A DNA stretch of 64,000 bases, from assembly GCA_027924585.1 (NCBI GenBank), contig BSBM01000232.1:24091501-24155500 (forward strand), given 5' to 3'. Positions 32,603-45,400 of the stretch are shown here, piece by piece. The position numbers and the translations under genes are program-made. Each line of letters opens with the position of its first letter. Position 1 is the stretch's first letter. The notes below the pieces were generated by a model. The model was given only the letters and a program-made list of their open reading frames with translations, searched no databases and had not been told where the DNA came from. The DNA is from Larix kaempferi (taxonomy: Eukaryota; Streptophyta; Pinopsida; Pinales; Pinaceae).

Positions 32603-34405
32603 ATGGACAATTAGAACTCTTCTCTCTCTCCCAGGATCTTGGAACCCTTCATTTAACTTGATTGGAGGGATTATATGCAGCTGGTATTGCGAAACAAATC
32701 ATTGTACAGGGTGACAATGGGAAAGGATCCCGAACCACATTCAGCTATGGAGAAAACCAAGTATCTGAATAGATTGGATGAAGAATTTGGTTTCATGTGT
32801 ATTCATATTTTGAGAGATCTAATATTCCACATCGAAGGATTGAAGAATCCAAGAGAGTTATGGTTGAATTTAGAGACCCTCTTTGGAAAACAAGATGAGC
32901 TAAGAGGCCATATTCTAGAAAATGAGTTGATTTATCTATAACTGAGAAGTTTCGAGACCATTCAGTAATTATTTTCAAAATTCAAATGTCTAGTTATGCA
33001 ATGCAAGCAGTGTGGCATTGAGAAGAAGGATGAGAAGCTGGTGCTATCCATTTTGATCAAGCTAGGTCTTGAGTTCTCCATCTTTGTCTCTACCTTCCAT
33101 TATGGGAGAATGTCAACCCATGGTTGGAAGATGCCCTCCTTAGATTTTTTCACTGAATATCTTATCCAAGAACAAGATAAGTTGATCCAAATGGGTGCCT
33201 TGAAGGCCTCCAAAGATCAAGCTCTTCTAGCTGGAGAACCAAAAAGTGCAAATGGGAAGGGGAAGCAAAAAGGAAAGGATAAGAGGCAATCTGAACCCAA
33301 GCAAAATGTCAATTCAAGTCCATCAGAAGGATCCTCTAGCTCTAAGAAGGACAAACATAAGGGATTTGAGAAATCCAAGTGTTCCTATTGCAAGAAAGGA
33401 AACCACCCAGAGAGATATTGCATGCATAAGAATATAGATCAGATGACGAAGCTTCTTGAACAACACAACATTTCCCTCCCAAAAGGTGCAAGAGAGACTG
33501 ATTCTAGAAGTGATTCTAATGGTCATGAGAGTCGCCATGCACTGAAGGCTGTATTTTCAAAATCACAAGCCCTCCTCATAGATTTAGGAGCCTCCAACCA
33601 CATGGTTTCCTCCAGACAATCATTTTCTTCTCTAGATCTCAAACATGGTATGATTATTCACATGGGAGACAACTCTCAAATCTCTGCTGAAGGGAAGGGC
33701 ACACTACATATGGATCATGGCAAGTTCAAGAATGTTCTATTTGTGCCTTCTTTGTCGAAAAATTTGTTGTCTGTATATCAGATGACTCACACAAGTTCAC
33801 TGAAGAAAGTGGTCTTTGGTCCTGACATAGTTGAGATTGTAGAGATCTCCACTGGGAATATTATAGCGAAAGGGTTTGCAAACCATGTCTCCAAGGAATA
33901 TGAATTCTCATATTTTTTTCCATACTCTCTGCCTAGCCCATCGGAATATGATGAAGATCAGAGTGATTCATCTTCTAATGAAGATGAGGATCAAGATCTT
34001 GATGTTGAGAATAAAGTTCAAGGTGATTCATATTCAGATCCGGATCCAACACATGCTCACAATCCATGGCCAAGGCCAATATGGGATCACAAAGTCCTTG
34101 TAGCTGTTGGGAACACAGTTTGGGATCCATCTGAACATACAACCACCAGATCGCAGTATCATGCAAAAATTGCACTATGCCATGTAGATCCACTTCTCTC
34201 AGAGAGGTGCTGCATGATGGTGGGTTCTGATCCACAATCTCTTGGAGAGACTTTCCATGGGGGATATACAACCAGGAAACAATATCGGTTATCTGAAAAA
34301 AGGTACTCAAAGGTTCATTATTTGGACCACAATGAAACATCCGCTCTAGTAGCAAGAAGGGTTCCTGAAAGACTTGTTTTGGAAAATACAATTTCTACAC
34401 AATGA
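32603..34405 (+). pseudogene. Gag-protease-linker fusion frame of the nested element
   Basis: A single frame with four stops, all before 32996; from there 469 codons are open. It holds UBN2-type gag (LFGKQDELRGHILENELI), the knuckle CSYCKKGNHPERYC (about 33380), protease LLIDLGASNHM (about 33573; DLG instead of DSG or DTG), then KNLLSVYQMT and YEFSYFFPYS. There the frame jumps to the acidic linker (EYDEDQSDSSSNEDEDQD) that lies between integrase and reverse transcriptase in the 46-57 kb element. The integrase deletion is in frame. The linker (SERCCMMVGSDPQ) leads into an unrecognised tail ending ENTISTQ. Confidence 0.85.
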
Positions 34406-34708
34406 GAGGCACATCAGAGGAGTAGATCTAGATCTAGCACCTGCATTGCTATCCTACAAAGGAGCAGCTTGCCAATATTTTTGCAAAGTATTTCACTGAG
34501 GAAATTTTTTTCCTTCTCTACTTAGCATGAAGGTGCTTTGAGTTCCCTATTACTGTTCTTTTTTGGGGGGGGTATTTTTCCCATGAGGTTTTTCCCCATT
34601 TCCTTGGTTCATGAACATTTCTTTATTTTTTATCATTTATTTGATTGTATGGGTGAAATTTGGTCTTAGTAACCAGGGCCCAGGATGAAAAGTATGGATT
34701 AAGGAGGG
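34406..34708 (+). other. RNase H tail and 3' non-coding region of the nested element
   Basis: About 34455-34500 matches the end of Copia RNase H (PTKEQLANIF) in another frame. A run of eight Gs is at 34565-34572, and a block starting TTTGGTCTTAGTAACCAGGG at 34659 matches the larger element at 56211 for 23 bases. The polypurine tract AAGGAGGGG (34701-34709) touches the LTR. Confidence 0.7.
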
Positions 34709-35364
34709 GTTTAGGATATTTCAATACTCCATCCTTGTCCTACCTATCATTATTTATTTTTCCTAGTTATTGATGATGTCATTTCCCCCGAGTGATGTGT
34801 AGATGTCATCCAAGATCCATCTACCACCTTCTGATCCCTGCATGAATAATTTTAGGACCACTTCAGTCAGTTCCCTATTTTATAGGAACCTACTGAGTGT
34901 TCCAGTGCAGTCCACATGAGTTGTTTGACTCTTGTGGGGGGTTAGAGATCCGAATGTCAGTGATTATGGCCTCATGCGCCCTTTTCTGACTGGCATGCAT
35001 GACAGACTCACTATTGCACCTTCCTTAGTCAGTTAACTAATTATGACTTCAATTAGCTGAGTTTAGGTTTAGTTCAATTGACTTTGAGTCTTCTGGAGCA
35101 CTCCAATGGTGATAATCCCTATGCTAGACCAACTGAGGTTCGAATTATTCTGCATGATTCAAATTCTCTCCATTGTAACATCATTGTTTATTATACTGAT
35201 TATTGGAACATGTGACATTATTCTGCTCCTATCTGAGTTCTGATGCATTATTATTCTTCTGCTCTTTTTTACTGCATTTTTCACTCTTCTTCAAATTTTA
35301 TGCTCATCCTTTTTTTGTGAGGTATCCTCAGCTCTTTAGATTTGATGTGACACGAAATTTCACA
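34709..35364 (+). mobile_element. 3' LTR of the nested element
   Basis: Aligns end to end with 31641-32295. The first bases read GTTTAGG instead of TGTTAGG. Ends TTTCACA before target duplication TTCTT. Confidence 0.9.
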
Positions 35365-35735
35365 TTCTTTCCATAGAAGCAACACAACAATGAGAGATTC
35401 ATCACATGGTTGTGTAGAGTTTTTTTCTTCATGGGGACCTTGAAGAGGAGATCTACACGTAAAATACACTAGGGTACATTCAAAAATCATCTCTGGTATG
35501 AAAATTAAATAAATTTTTGTATGGATTAAAACAATCTCCTCAAGTTTGGTATGAAAAAATGGATTATTTTATGTTAGCAAAAAAAAATTGAGATGTAATT
35601 CGGATCCAAATTTATATAGGGAACTCTCTATGACTTATTGTACTCTATGTGGATGATCCTCACCACAGGAATATCTGCCACTTTCATTGCATGGTTCAAA
35701 TATTCCTTTCATGATAGATTTTCCATGACTGACTT
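35365..35735 (+). pseudogene. Copia reverse transcriptase continued after the nested insertion
   Basis: Continues the frame broken at 31640: HGDLEEEIYT, then a YVDD-type block now read as LLYSMWMILTTG, then HDRFSMTDLG. Similarity stops abruptly near 35735, where minus-strand Ty3/gypsy sequence starts. RNase H, polypurine tract and 3' LTR of this element are missing. Confidence 0.75.
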
Positions 35736-35739
35736 AGGA

Positions 35740-38700
35740 TCTTGCAAGGCATCCAGTAATGCATTGTGCTTTGATGGTCAACTACAATATTCTTTAGGAA
35801 ATGGATCAATTTTTTGTTCATGGATTCAACTACACCATTGCCTTAAATACAATAGTTACTTTAATACCTTAAAATAAATCACATATAAAAACAAACTCAA
35901 CTATATTTTTTGATGAAAAATATGTATAATTATAAAAAAACAAGTGTTGATGGAATGAAAAACTTGGCGATAAGGTGTTTTTGTAGGAATGTGATAACAA
36001 ATTTTTCATTGTCTTGAAGTAGAGGTACTTCTTTATTTCATCATGTAAAATATTATGGTTAGAATGTATTTGTGCTACTTCAAATAATTAGGGTTGATTT
36101 CTACAATGATATCTAAGCCCCATTATTCAAATGGTTCTTCTATAGTAACAGGTTGTAAGGGAACAACATACTTATTCTCCCTCCCAGCATGCTTTTGACA
36201 AGTCTCACACCTCCATACATATGAGTGAGTCTCTCTAAATATCATTGGCCAATATTATCCTGTTTTCAAGATTTTTTGTGTTTTGTATCACCAACAAAAT
36301 GCCTTCCAATAGGATCATCATGCATCTCAACAAGAACATTTAAATATCTTACTTATAAAGGCATGCGAGGAGTACTCCATCATAATTCTTGCAAACCATT
36401 ATGCCATTAATCAACTAGTACTAAGAGGATTTGATCCTCAATGCCTTTTATTTTAATTCATGTAACTAGGCATAGTGCCATGTTGGAATTATTGAGTGAG
36501 ATCATTGTATGAGGATCCCACATTTGAAGGGACACACATTATTTCTTGTGCATGGAGAGACATCTCATTTGCCCAAATTTATTCAAGAAAATCAGTTGGA
36601 TCTAATGCTTCTACTCCTAACTTCCATAAACCTTGACACTTGAAAATTGTATTAGTCATATCATACCCTTATATCATAGTCATCCAATTTCCTCTATGCT
36701 CACCCAAATCCTTATAAAGAAATAAGGATCTTATAGATGGGTGGGGTACTTGTGATTTTTCAAAATGTAGGTTTTGAATAGTTTAATGGATTTGTGAACA
36801 TCAAAATCTTGTTTTCCAATCGCAGGTAGTTTAGTTCAACCCCTTGTAGACTAGTGCTCATGAATGAAATAAGATATTAATTTCCATGCTCATATTTTTG
36901 AGATAGCATTGTCACAAAGGAATGAACTTAATCAAATGTATACAATAAGAAATATTTTTCTAAATCAGGACTGTGAAGTGCTAGGGAAGCATCTATTATG
37001 GACTTTATTGTTTCGAATGCATCTTTTTCTTGAGGATTCCACTTAAATTAATCATCCTTATTGATAACTTTTTAAAGGGGTTTGATGATCTCTACAAATC
37101 AACAAAAAAACTATGCATAAAGTTATTTTTTCCCTAAATAAATATTTCATAGCTTTCTTACTATTGAGCATAAGAATCTATGTAATAGATTTGGTTTTCT
37201 CAAGATCTACTTAGATTCCAACCTCTGATATAAAATGCCCCAATAAATTTCCTTTTAAAACAACGAAGATGACTTTCTTAGGGTTGAGTAAAATACCATA
37301 TTTTTGGCATTTTCATAAATATGTTGCATATGTTGGAAGTGATATAACCTCCTCTTGGAGTAGACAATTATATCATCAAGGTAGAATACTACTATTTTTT
37401 CCAATCAATCCTCTAAAAGATATGTCCATTTCTCTTTGGAAAGTAGATCCTGCATTAATTAGATTGAATGACATTCTCCGGTAGGAAAAATTTACACATT
37501 TCATATAAAATGTTGTTTTCAAGTTTTTAGGATAGGACACGTAAACATGATTATAACTAGAAAACCCATCTTACAAAGAAAACATTTTAGCACCAAAGAT
37601 GATCTATAGAATATTCTACATGGAAAGAATAAGATCATTTTCCTTGTTAGATTCTCTATTCAAATTCCATAAATCTACACATAACCTAATTTCCCAAAAT
37701 TTATTTATGATAGGAACTAGATTAGTGACCCAAGAAAAATGATCAACTTTGAAAATTATCTCGGCATCCAATAACTTTTTCAACTCTTTATGTATGAGTG
37801 GTTCCAGGGTTGGGTGTACCTTTCTTAACTTCTACTAAAATGGGTTTTCACCTTCTTTGAGTGGAGTAACATGTTGGATGATTCTGGTGCCATATGTGTT
37901 GAGATCATTGTAAGTTCAAGAAAAAATATCTCTATATTTTTTGAAAAGTTGGATGTATGCCTATCTTTATACATTTGAATAACACGTTCCTAAATTGATT
38001 TCCTTGGGATTATCTTCAGTACCCAAAGTGATCTTCTCATGGATCATGGAGGAGCTGTTTGTTTTAACATTCATAGGTTTTTGAACATGGACTACATATC
38101 AAATAGCTTTTCCAATGTGAGAACTCAATTAGATATTGTGTTTCCTACTATACTATCTATTTTATTTTTTAGTAGTTGTTGGTGTTCTTCATCATCTATA
38201 ATTTCATATTTAAATTTGCCAGCATTAGTAAGGAATTCAATGATTTTATCATCATCATTAAAAACTCTCCACTTGGTCACATTGTCTTTACGAAGTCATA
38301 AGAATCAATTCAATAGAAAAATCATCATTCAAGGGAGTAAATTTGGAAGAAACATTAGCTACAGTGAAAACAATTGTGTTCTTCCAGGAAGGAATGGGAT
38401 TGATATTGAATTTCATCAAAACTATAGATCAAATTCCAAACCTCTAGTTGATAATTTCTTAAGTGTGGAGAAAGACATTGTATATAATTTCTTACCTATC
38501 TGACAATAATTTCAGAGTTACCAAAACCGTTCAAGAATCTTACTTCATGTCAATATCCCTTTCCAAACCATGAATCAACTATTCATATTCGGTTGTGTTG
38601 TCGGTTACTCAAATTATAAATGGAAGGATATTAGAATATGTTTCTTGTGTTTTGGATCCACAAGGCTGAATCCTACCCCATCTCCATCCTATGATTTAGA

Positions 38701-40302
38701 ACCATCAAAATATTAAGTACAAATGTTAGTATCTACAACTAAGTTATATTCCAAGACCCAAGCTCTAAGTAGATAATTCTAGAGTTGGGCTTCCATTGGT
38801 TTGCATTGTTGTTGTATTGTTTCATGGTTGAGAAGGTTTGATTATTACATGAGATGAAGTGGAGGATATTTGTGTATTTAAGTTAGATTTTTTAGGTAGA
38901 GTTACATTTGTTAGTGTCCATTTACTTCTTAAACTATAATTTCTAACCATTTATTGGGTAGCATGAATTTCACTTACTTTTGTATCTTCTTCTTGATTGT
39001 CATATTCAAGACCAAACGATCAATCCCAAAGAAACATGGTTGCTTCACTGCTTATTTATACATTTTTTGTGTTTCAATAGCCTCATTTTCTTGGGAATCT
39101 TGGTCATCTTATGCCATTGATCAAGAAATTAATTAGCAACCAAAGTCATAGAATTAATCCACTGAGGACAAGTTTTTTTCTAAATGATTTTCTTGGTGAA
39201 AAGTATAAAAGTTTTTCATGCATACTTCCTCCAAATTCAGAGTTAAATTTGATGGTTCTAGAGGTTTTCAAGTCGTCATAGATTTTCTATGGAAAGGTAT
39301 AAAAGTTATCTGGTTGGATGTACCTTCTCTGAAGTTCCTTTTCAATTTCAGAACTTCATTTGATAGTTTTCTAGCAAGTTTAAGCACACCTTCTAGGTTG
39401 ATAGGGTTATTTTCATTAGGTTTGGTCACAATAAGAAGTTTCTTGGTTGTATTAGTGTATTTTTTCTCTTTTGTCACAGGATTTCCTGAATAAGTGGACA
39501 TTTCCTTCTCCACCTTTTTAGCTTCTTCACATTTTTCTGCTAGTATTGCTCTATCAACCCTTTTAAAAAACATGGAAATTGAATCACATAAGGAAGACAT
39601 GTAATATTCAATTGTAATATCATCATCTAGTAGTGATTTAGCAAGAAATTTAGTCAGAATGGTGGTGAAACATTGATTAAAATATTTAATACATTCTTTT
39701 TTATCTGTTTTGACATCAATAAGTTATTTTAGTAGCATAATAGGGGTCTTTTTCTCACTAAATTTTTTAATGAAATCCCTTTCAAACTCCTCCCAACCAA
39801 TAATGGAAACAACCAATCAGCTAAAATACCATGTGGATGCCTTACTTTCAAATGTATAAGAAAAATGTATGGAAACAACATTTTCATGTTCCACATTCAT
39901 TAATCAGACTGTCAGATAACTTTTTTCAATATCATCTTCAGGAAAGCATTCTTTGACAAAATCAAATTTGGACCAGATTCACTCTAGGTATTTGGAAAAA
40001 TATCGAAGTTGTCCTACCAGGTTCAAAGCACATTGGGACATCTAGGCAGGAACTTGGGGCAAGTTACTAGCCATCTATGTAGCTAAATATTGTTATAAAA
40101 TTTCATATGTTGTTATATTGAGGTCTGGGTCAGGATTCTGAGAACGAGTAGAGAAAGATGAACCATAAGATGATAGTGAAATATAACTGAGTGGCTCAAG
40201 GATCTATTTAATGCTAAGATCCATTAAATATTCTACATATTCAAGAAGGATAGTTTTTGGAGTTTGAACAATAGTTTTTCTAGTTTTTTCCCTCTGAGGC
40301 AT
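35740..40302 (-). pseudogene. Ty3/gypsy gag-pol remnant (copy A)
   Basis: On minus, gag starts at 40302 (MPQREKTRKTIVQ) and shows the plant Athila/Tat-type pattern: WEEFERDFIKKFSEKKTPI and FNQCFTTILTKF (about 39880-39640), then AEKCEEAKKVEKE. An RNase H-like domain follows at about 38740-38480 (YFDGSKS, LEFE, EIIVRQV), then a linker with KWRVFNDDDKIIEFL (about 38290-38220). Reverse transcriptase follows at 37900-37200 (MSFNLINAGSTFQREMD, VVVYLDDIIVYSK, LLNPKKVIF). Integrase is at about 36600-35950. Many stops and frame changes. The 3' end is cut at about 35740. Confidence 0.8.
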
Positions 40303-41502
40303 TGTTGTTGTTGTCGAAATCTATCCATTTTCCAAGTGTAGGCTCAATTCAAACAATAAAGGGAACTAACCTCTTGGTGGGGAACAAGTACTATGTTTCT
40401 TCAAGTGAAGATTCAAGGTTTTCAAAAAATATAGTGTTATTGTTAAAGTTAGATTCATAATTGAAATCATCACTTTTGGTAGGGATATGATTGGATAAAG
40501 GTTCATAGTTTAGAGGTTTCAGTCAATTACCATGTGAATAACAAGTTTTTCTACCAACTATAAAAGCATGGCCTTCCTTCTATTGAAAAATGTGTTCACA
40601 TACAAATTGATGCCTTGAACAACCAGGGTTCACCTCATGGATAAGTTCCAGTTAGACCACCATGTTTGGTATAGGGATCCCATCTAAATTCTAGCTTGCA
40701 ACCATTACTATTTTAATTTTTTGAATTGAAAATTAAATGCAATTATGTAGTTACTAGTATGTTATTTAATTCCTAGTATGGAGAATGCAACTATTCTAAC
40801 CCTCCTAGCTAGGAGCATCAATCTCTCAAGGAAATACAAGATAACAATCACAATTATGTTAATTATTCATGTATAAAAAGGTGTTTAAGGAGTAAAATAG
40901 AACTATAAGTATCAACATATAAAGAACAATACTAGATTAAGAATAGTCTATATCTATGCTTATTGTTAGCAATCTTCCATTTATCAACTCAAATCACAAT
41001 AATAAGAAAATCAGCAAAATTAACTAGCTAAAACATAGAATAATCCATATTAACAACATACACTTGTACAATAGATTCTAAAATGAAAATTGGTAACATA
41101 AATAGTTCTAACTACTTACAACCTCAAAAACCTATTTCTCTTATAGCATGGCCTTAAAGGATTCTCCTCATTAAATTCTCACAATATTAGTTTTCCAAAA
41201 ACTCAATATGCAAAATCCTAGTGCCTTCCCTTCTCTGCTTTGAGCTCCTCTTATAAAATTCAAGGAAGATAACTTCCCAAGACTCTTTGGTTTCTTTCCT
41301 GGTAGTTATGACTATTCAACTTCATATTTTTCCAATCTATAAAATAATATTCAAATATATATTTGGAGTACAGTCTACCTTGAGATTTGTCATTAAAATA
41401 AGCTACACATATAGCATGTTGTTTATAAATGGTTATGCCATGCCTAAATATCAATTGCTCCAACATAACCTTAGAATTGCTCGCCTCATTTGACATTGTA
41501 CT
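40303..41502 (-). mobile_element. Leader, primer site and 5' LTR part of Ty3/gypsy copy A
   Basis: On minus, a candidate primer site TGGTGGTCTAACTGG (40662-40648) follows an LTR end reading CCAAACA at 40663. A TATA box ATTTTATAAG is at 41259-41250. The LTR goes on right past 41502, where a solo LTR is inserted, to an unresolved start. The tRNA matching this primer site was not identified. Confidence 0.5.
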
Positions 41503-42192
41503 TGTTGATGTATATGTAACTTCGGAATGTATTTCACATACATGTATATTGTATTCCTATAGAGATGTTATTATTCCTCTATACGGAAGTGGTTGTATTC
41601 CTATAGAGATGTTATTATTCCTCTATACGGAAGTGTTGTCATTTATATTGTAAGTGTCGTAACTTATACTTGATGGGTTATTAGACCACCTTGTTGGGGT
41701 CGGCCCTGTATAAGTCATGTGGGTCAAAGGTTTATTAGACCACCCTATTGGGGGTCGGCCATGTGGGTCAAAGGGTTATTAGACCACCCTAGTGGGGGTC
41801 GGCCCAGTCAGCATTATGTTAAGTGGTTAAGTTGAGGCCGATCTAGTTGAGTAAAGGTCAAGTCAAGTTAGTGTATAAATAGAGAGAGTGTCTCTCTCAT
41901 TTTACACATTCTATTCTCTCACTCACACTTGGGAGAGTGGCGCACTTGTGGAGGAGGAGGCTCTGCTGCTAGGAGAAGACTATCTCTTGTATTCTGGTTG
42001 TATCATTGCTCTATCTATCTCTGAGGAAGTTATTGGGGTTTTTCACCTTTATGGTTTACCCCAAGTAAACTCTGTGTCTCTTGTGTGCTTGCATTATTGT
42101 GTCCATGATTGATATGTTGTAGATTTGATATACATGTTGTTCTCTCAGTTAATATCCTAGATCAGATTGAAGTAAATTCTGAAAATTTAACA
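41503..42192 (+). mobile_element. Solo LTR related to the X/Y family
   Basis: 690 bp, TGTTGATG to TTTAACA, with no internal region on either side. Flanks GTACT (41498-41502) and ATACT (42193-42197) look like a 5-bp target duplication with one change. It shares with the X/Y LTRs a TATAAATAG box (41874-41882), the motif ending GGGGTCGGCC (three copies at about 41665-41805), and paired hairpins with the same loop. Probably left by recombination between two LTRs. It lies in the U3 of Ty3/gypsy copy A. Confidence 0.85.
41874..41882 (+). promoter_or_regulatory. TATA box in the solo LTR
   Basis: TATAAATAG, 35 bp before a CTCTCTC-rich stretch like that of the X/Y LTRs. Confidence 0.6.
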
Positions 42193-42449
42193 ATACTCAT
42201 GCATCATTTGAGTATAGTGGGGTATAAATTTATTAAGTTGATGTATTTTGAGGGTGTTTCAATGAATTCCTTCAACATGACCTTAGTAACTCTAGGTACA
42301 ATTATGATAGCAATTATTTTATGACATATGGCTTCCTCCAAATATATCCATTTTTCTTATGAACTTCTTGAGGCATCTATTGGACCAATGTGAGGTATAT
42401 TTAAACTTCTAATTACTTGCTCTGATGTAGCACTGGCCATCTGGTAGTT
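42193..42449. other. Flank of the solo LTR, no gene seen
   Basis: Joins 41502 when the solo LTR is removed; on minus it may be upstream U3 of Ty3/gypsy copy A. Nothing else recognised. Confidence 0.4.
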
Positions 42450-45400
42450 TCATTCATCATATCTTTCACTCATCCTAGGTAGATTTATAGGTGCATATGT
42501 CTCTCCCATCCACCATTTCTTCAGATCATCCATGCCCATTTGGAATCCATAAATGACAAGTATTTTATCTTGTGCTTTCCTCAAAAAATCCAAGAATGAT
42601 GATCCATGTCCTTGAAACTCTTGTAGAGTGGTGTACATATCCCTTTGAATAGAATTTAGTTCATCTTGAATCTCATACAAATATGTCTAAAATTCTACAA
42701 GGCTATTGGTATCAACTCTAAATGAGCTACTTATCTCTCTATCTCAACAATCCTTCTTCTACATATATTTCTCTCATCCACCATATTCTAAACATTAAAC
42801 ATAGTTTCTTGGTAGAAAGAAACTTTGGGAGATGTTATGGCAGTTGGGTCATCTTTTTTATCAGTGACAAATGATGTTTCAGTGGTCACTATAATATGTG
42901 GGACTCTTGGAAGCTTGATTTTATTGTGTGTTTTATTTACAACTCTCTCCCTCTTTTCATCAAACACAAATGACTCCAAATATTCCACTACTTCATACTT
43001 TGATGGTGTAAATATTCCTTGGCCCATCTTGTGTAGTGGAAAATGTCCTCCTATAATAGTTGGAATATGAGTCTATGGTGGTACATCATGATTGGAAGTC
43101 CAACATCCATTTTTTGAGATTCATCATTTATTTTATTTTACTCTTCCTCCTTAGATTTCAATTTAGATTATTGTTGTGATTTAGAAACTACTTATGTTTC
43201 TTGTTGTTACTTTAAATCTTCTTATATTTCCTTGGCACTAACTTATTCCTTATCTTTACCAGGTTTATATTGCGATTTGTTCCTACCCTTATCCAAGGAA
43301 TCTAGTTATACCTAGATCCTTGATACTTCTCTTTCTATTGTTTCTTCTAATTATTTATGTTATTGTTCATGCTTCACTATGGTGGATACTCTTGTTTTTA
43401 TCCCCATCCTCAATGCTACTTCATCAAGTGAAGAAACTCTCCTAAAATATTTTTCTTGTTTCCAATCGTCATTTTGATATGGCCACCTAAATTTGTCTAT
43501 TGTGTCATGAGGATAATGCCTCCTAAAAATATCTTCTCCAAAGTGGAAGGCCTCCAATGCACCTATGAAAATTTTCAAAGGAGGCCATGGTGCCTTCTTA
43601 GCTAGTGAGAGGACTTTAGCTACTCCATGCACATAAGTCTAATATTTAATTTCTTGCAATACCAACTTGTCTCTCAGATGAATTTTGGTAAGACATGTGG
43701 GATCTTCGTATCTTGAAATATTATTATATAAGTGCCATTTTCAATTACATAGCAGTCACCATTAGGGATGATTGCCTCTATGTCCTTTTCTATCATGCCT
43801 TGAGCAGGTGCACAATATAGTATCATGTACATTTGTAGATGCAATAACTGTTGGTTCCTTATCATTTTTCTCAAATATTGGAACTTCTTAAGTGGTGATG
43901 ATATTCGGTCGTGATGAAATCTTGAGTCCCTTTTCCATTTTTTTGACAATCCACTTCCTCTTGGAATAAAAAATTATGGTTTCCAATATGGACACAACAC
44001 TTTCCTTAGATGGGCTATAGGGAGTGATGCCCAATTCTCTAAAAGGAGAGAGGTATCCTCATTGTCACAATATTGAGATCCACTTCCATATGCTTCATCG
44101 GCTTGTCTATGTTCTTGCTTCATAGCATTTTTTTGGGATTCCTCCTCCTTCGTTTGAAGTTCTTCTTATAGAGCATGTTCTTCCCTTTTTTGAGATTCTT
44201 CTTGTTCTCTGAGAAATTATGCCTGATTCCTTTTTTCTTCTTCAGCTTTCGTTTCCTATTCTTCCTCTTGCAGCTTCCTATTTGTTTCTAACAATAAATC
44301 CTCCAATTCATATTTCTTCCTGCAGTAGTCTTTGTTGTACTTCCTCCAACGTTTCTTCAGTTTGATTATTGGTTCCTTCTTCTTTAGTGCCTTTTCCACG
44401 CTTTCTCCTCCTGTCAAGTTCTTCGAAATTGAGCACCCTTTGATATACTTCCTCTTCTACACAAAATTGATTGGCATATGCGTAATGAATATTGATCCCT
44501 GCATAATGATTGCCTACCTTTCCATGGTTTTCATTCCTATAAAAGATCTTTTCCCCAAAGTGAAAGGATTTAAATTTTGGGTCAAATATGTTTCCTCCTT
44601 CACCTTAGACATCTTTTATGCACCAAATATCATAGGTAGGGGAGGTCATGATGCCATCTTATTTTTATTCAAGAAATTTCCAATACCATTTATGAAGGTT
44701 TGCTTCACAATCTCCTTGAGAACCATGTAATCTGTGATATACTTGGGGTAAACATATGGGGCTTTAGATCCTCCATAGATGCATAAATAGGTACCTTCAA
44801 CTATCAAGTACCAGTCCCCTATCTAGGTCACTATTTAATAACATATTCAAACATGCAATTAGGTGTCTTACCATAGATGATCTTGTACAAAGGGATGATG
44901 ATCTCCTCACAAATTTGATTTTAGTAGCTAGAGTGATTTTGTGCCCACGGTACCTGGAAACACACATGGATGGGTACTTCATTAGGGTTCCATTGCCACA
45001 CCATTCCTGGGAGGTGATTGAGAATGCATATACATTCTAGTATATACAAAGACATATGGAACTCTGATTTGTTTGCAAGAATGCAATTGTGTGCTATTTT
45101 AATAGCATATTCCATATTAGCAGAAATTATATCTGCCTAGTTGAACCTTGTGGCACACACTGTGACATAGTATAGTAACAAGATCCAAAGAAGATTGAAG
45201 TGTGTTGCACTATCCATCCCATATATTCTGCATAAGAGTGTCACAGCCACTTGATGAGGTGCTTTTAATAATTTGGTTTCATACTCCCCATTCTCCTTTT
45301 GGAGAAATTGTTTCCCTGGAAACCATATTTGCTTGATGAAGTCATTATATTTAAGTTGCGAGCCTTCAACCCATTCGACAGTCATGTAGGTTTTCCACCC

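Larger units (their letters stand above)
31641..35364 (+). mobile_element. Nested, internally deleted Copia element with target duplication
   Basis: 5' LTR 31641-32295, primer site 32296-32308, gag-protease frame 32603-34405, 3' LTR about 34709-35364. The 5-bp target TTCTT is at 31636-31640 and again at 35365-35369, exact. Integrase core and reverse transcriptase are deleted, so it could only have moved with help. Gag and LTR resemble those of the 46698-56971 element, a candidate for that role. Confidence 0.92.
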
